Shown: piece after piece, positions 8,614 through 9,243 of the stretch
Numbering within the stretch: position 1 is the stretch's first letter
Layout of the letters: every line of letters starts with the position of its first letter
Source: DASPXY01 sp038227745
GTDB taxonomy: Bacteria > Planctomycetota > Planctomycetia > Gemmatales > Gemmataceae
Reading direction: 5' to 3'
DNA length: 9,243 nucleotides
NCBI GenBank assembly: GCA_038227745.1
Contig: JBBRPS010000403.1
Coordinates: forward strand, 1-9,243
Position numbers and translations under genes: made by a program
The notes under the pieces: model-generated
Databases searched by the model: none
Seen by the model: the letters and a program-made list of their open reading frames with translations, nothing else
Told to the model about the DNA's origin: nothing

Positions 8614-9177
8614 ATGGGACTTGACCTGCTGCCCAAGGATCTGTTCGACCGCTACCACTTGGAGGAGCGACGCCATGCCTGCGCCATCATGAAGGCGGAC
8701 TACCCAGCCGAGATGCAGGACTTGATCGACTGCCTCAACAACTTCCGACTCCGCCGCAGCGAGATCGAGGCAGGTGGTGGTGGCAAGACCAAGATCGCCG
8801 CACGGTTCGACGACTTCCTTGGAAAGCGGGCATGGCAGGAGCGGATTGTGCGTGTATCACGGAAGATCGAGATCGGCGTCAAGAAAGGGCAGAAGTTTTC
8901 CAAGATCGAGGAGCGCACCGTTGATTCTGAGACGCACAAGGTGGACTTCTATAAGGGAGGAATCGCCGTCGAGGTCGAGTGGAACAACAAGGACCCGTTT
9001 TTCGACCGTGACCTCAACACGTTCCGGCTGCTGCACGAACTCAGCGTTATCGCGGTGGGCGTGATGATCACGCGCATGGACGAGTTGCAGGCCATCTTCG
9101 ATAGTAACCGTTCACCCGACTTCGGGGAACGGGCTTTTTCGCGCGGTCAAATCGCGCTTCTTAAGGCGATAGCGTGA
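8614..9177 (+). CDS. BglII/BstYI-like type II restriction endonuclease, 3'-truncated
   Basis: The frame from 8614 encodes 187 residues. Residues 1-164 resemble the BglII/BstYI family, which cut GATC-containing sites; BstYI is about 203 and BglII 223 residues. The segment VDFYKGGIAVEVEWNNKDPFFDRDLNTFRLL (110-140) carries the active site: D111, E120 and E122, with the D-x8-E spacing of BglII (D84, E93, Q95) but E in place of Q. The stretch LSVIAVGVMITRMDELQAIFDS (143-164) also fits the family. After S164 the usual SYG.STTH...LLPR...GG..CP.LVFGI ending is absent and unrelated residues (NRSPDFGER...) run to a TGA. The change coincides with a possible insertion-sequence end at 9104, so the enzyme is probably inactive. 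No cognate methyltransferase is visible; it may lie beyond the window. Confidence 0.85.
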   Translation: MGLDLLPKDLFDRYHLEERRHACAIMKADYPAEMQDLIDCLNNFRLRRSEIEAGGGGKTKIAARFDDFLGKRAWQERIVRVSRKIEIGVKKGQKFSKIEERTVDSETHKVDFYKGGIAVEVEWNNKDPFFDRDLNTFRLLHELSVIAVGVMITRMDELQAIFDSNRSPDFGERAFSRGQIALLKAIA

Positions 9178-9243
9178 GAAACCAGGCACGTTTTTCCGAA
9201 CTACTGACGGGCTCAGGCGATCAATTCGGCACACTTTCGGAAT
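9104..9243. mobile_element. Possible left end of an IS66-family insertion sequence
   Basis: The resemblance to the BglII-like family stops exactly where GTAACCGTTCACCCG begins (9104-9118). IS66-family ends characteristically begin GTAA and carry a similar GTGAAC/GTTCAC-bearing inverted repeat. The remaining 125 bases show no open reading frame continuing the nuclease and no homology I recognise, as expected for the non-coding end of an IS66 element before its first orf. If correct, the 8 bases before it (9096-9103, CTTCGATA) would be the target duplication. The other end lies outside the window, so this is an inference. Confidence 0.5.

Overview
The window is GC-rich, densely coded DNA from a bacterium, most likely a planctomycete of the Gemmata type. 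This assignment is inference. It rests on the Uma2-family N-terminus at 7427, which looks like the expanded planctomycete version, on two small proteins that look lineage-restricted, and on a CCCACGGGT-type palindrome of a kind I associate with such genomes. No RNA gene or CRISPR array was seen.

Left part (1-4090): the start of a minus-strand gene leaves the window at position 1. Next comes the orphaned C-terminal piece of an AlbA_2-type ATP-binding protein (127-471), then a four-unit 9-bp tandem repeat (505-540). These are followed by a large, apparently intact type I restriction R subunit (hsdR, 669-3596), which overlaps by ATGA a small SprT/YgjP-like zinc metallopeptidase (3593-3940). No hsdM or hsdS is present, so the R subunit is either served by genes outside the window or is orphaned.

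Middle part (4041-7369): a minus-strand housekeeping block. In transcription order it holds an msrP-like periplasmic molybdoenzyme (6885 to 5866), an extended SDR/NAD-dependent epimerase (5750 to 4725) and a DJ-1/PfpI-family protein (4675 to 4121), ending at a rho-independent terminator at 4041-4090. A nested palindrome lies across the msrP stop codon. Divergent from msrP is a DUF983-type membrane protein with a zinc ribbon (7010-7369).

Right part (7427-9243): a Uma2-family endonuclease reading frame that has lost its catalytic middle (7427-7765), two small minus-strand proteins of unknown function, and a BglII/BstYI-like type II restriction endonuclease (8614-9177). The last appears to be interrupted near position 9104 by the end of an IS66-like insertion sequence.

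Taken together, three different DNA-cleavage families (type I HsdR, Uma2, BglII-like) lie within 9 kb. At least two are damaged, and a remnant of a fourth defence-associated gene is also present. This suggests an eroding defence island around a small stable core. I see no convincing wholly new system. The least understood items are the coupled HsdR-metallopeptidase pair, the repeats upstream of hsdR, and the two uncharacterised small genes.
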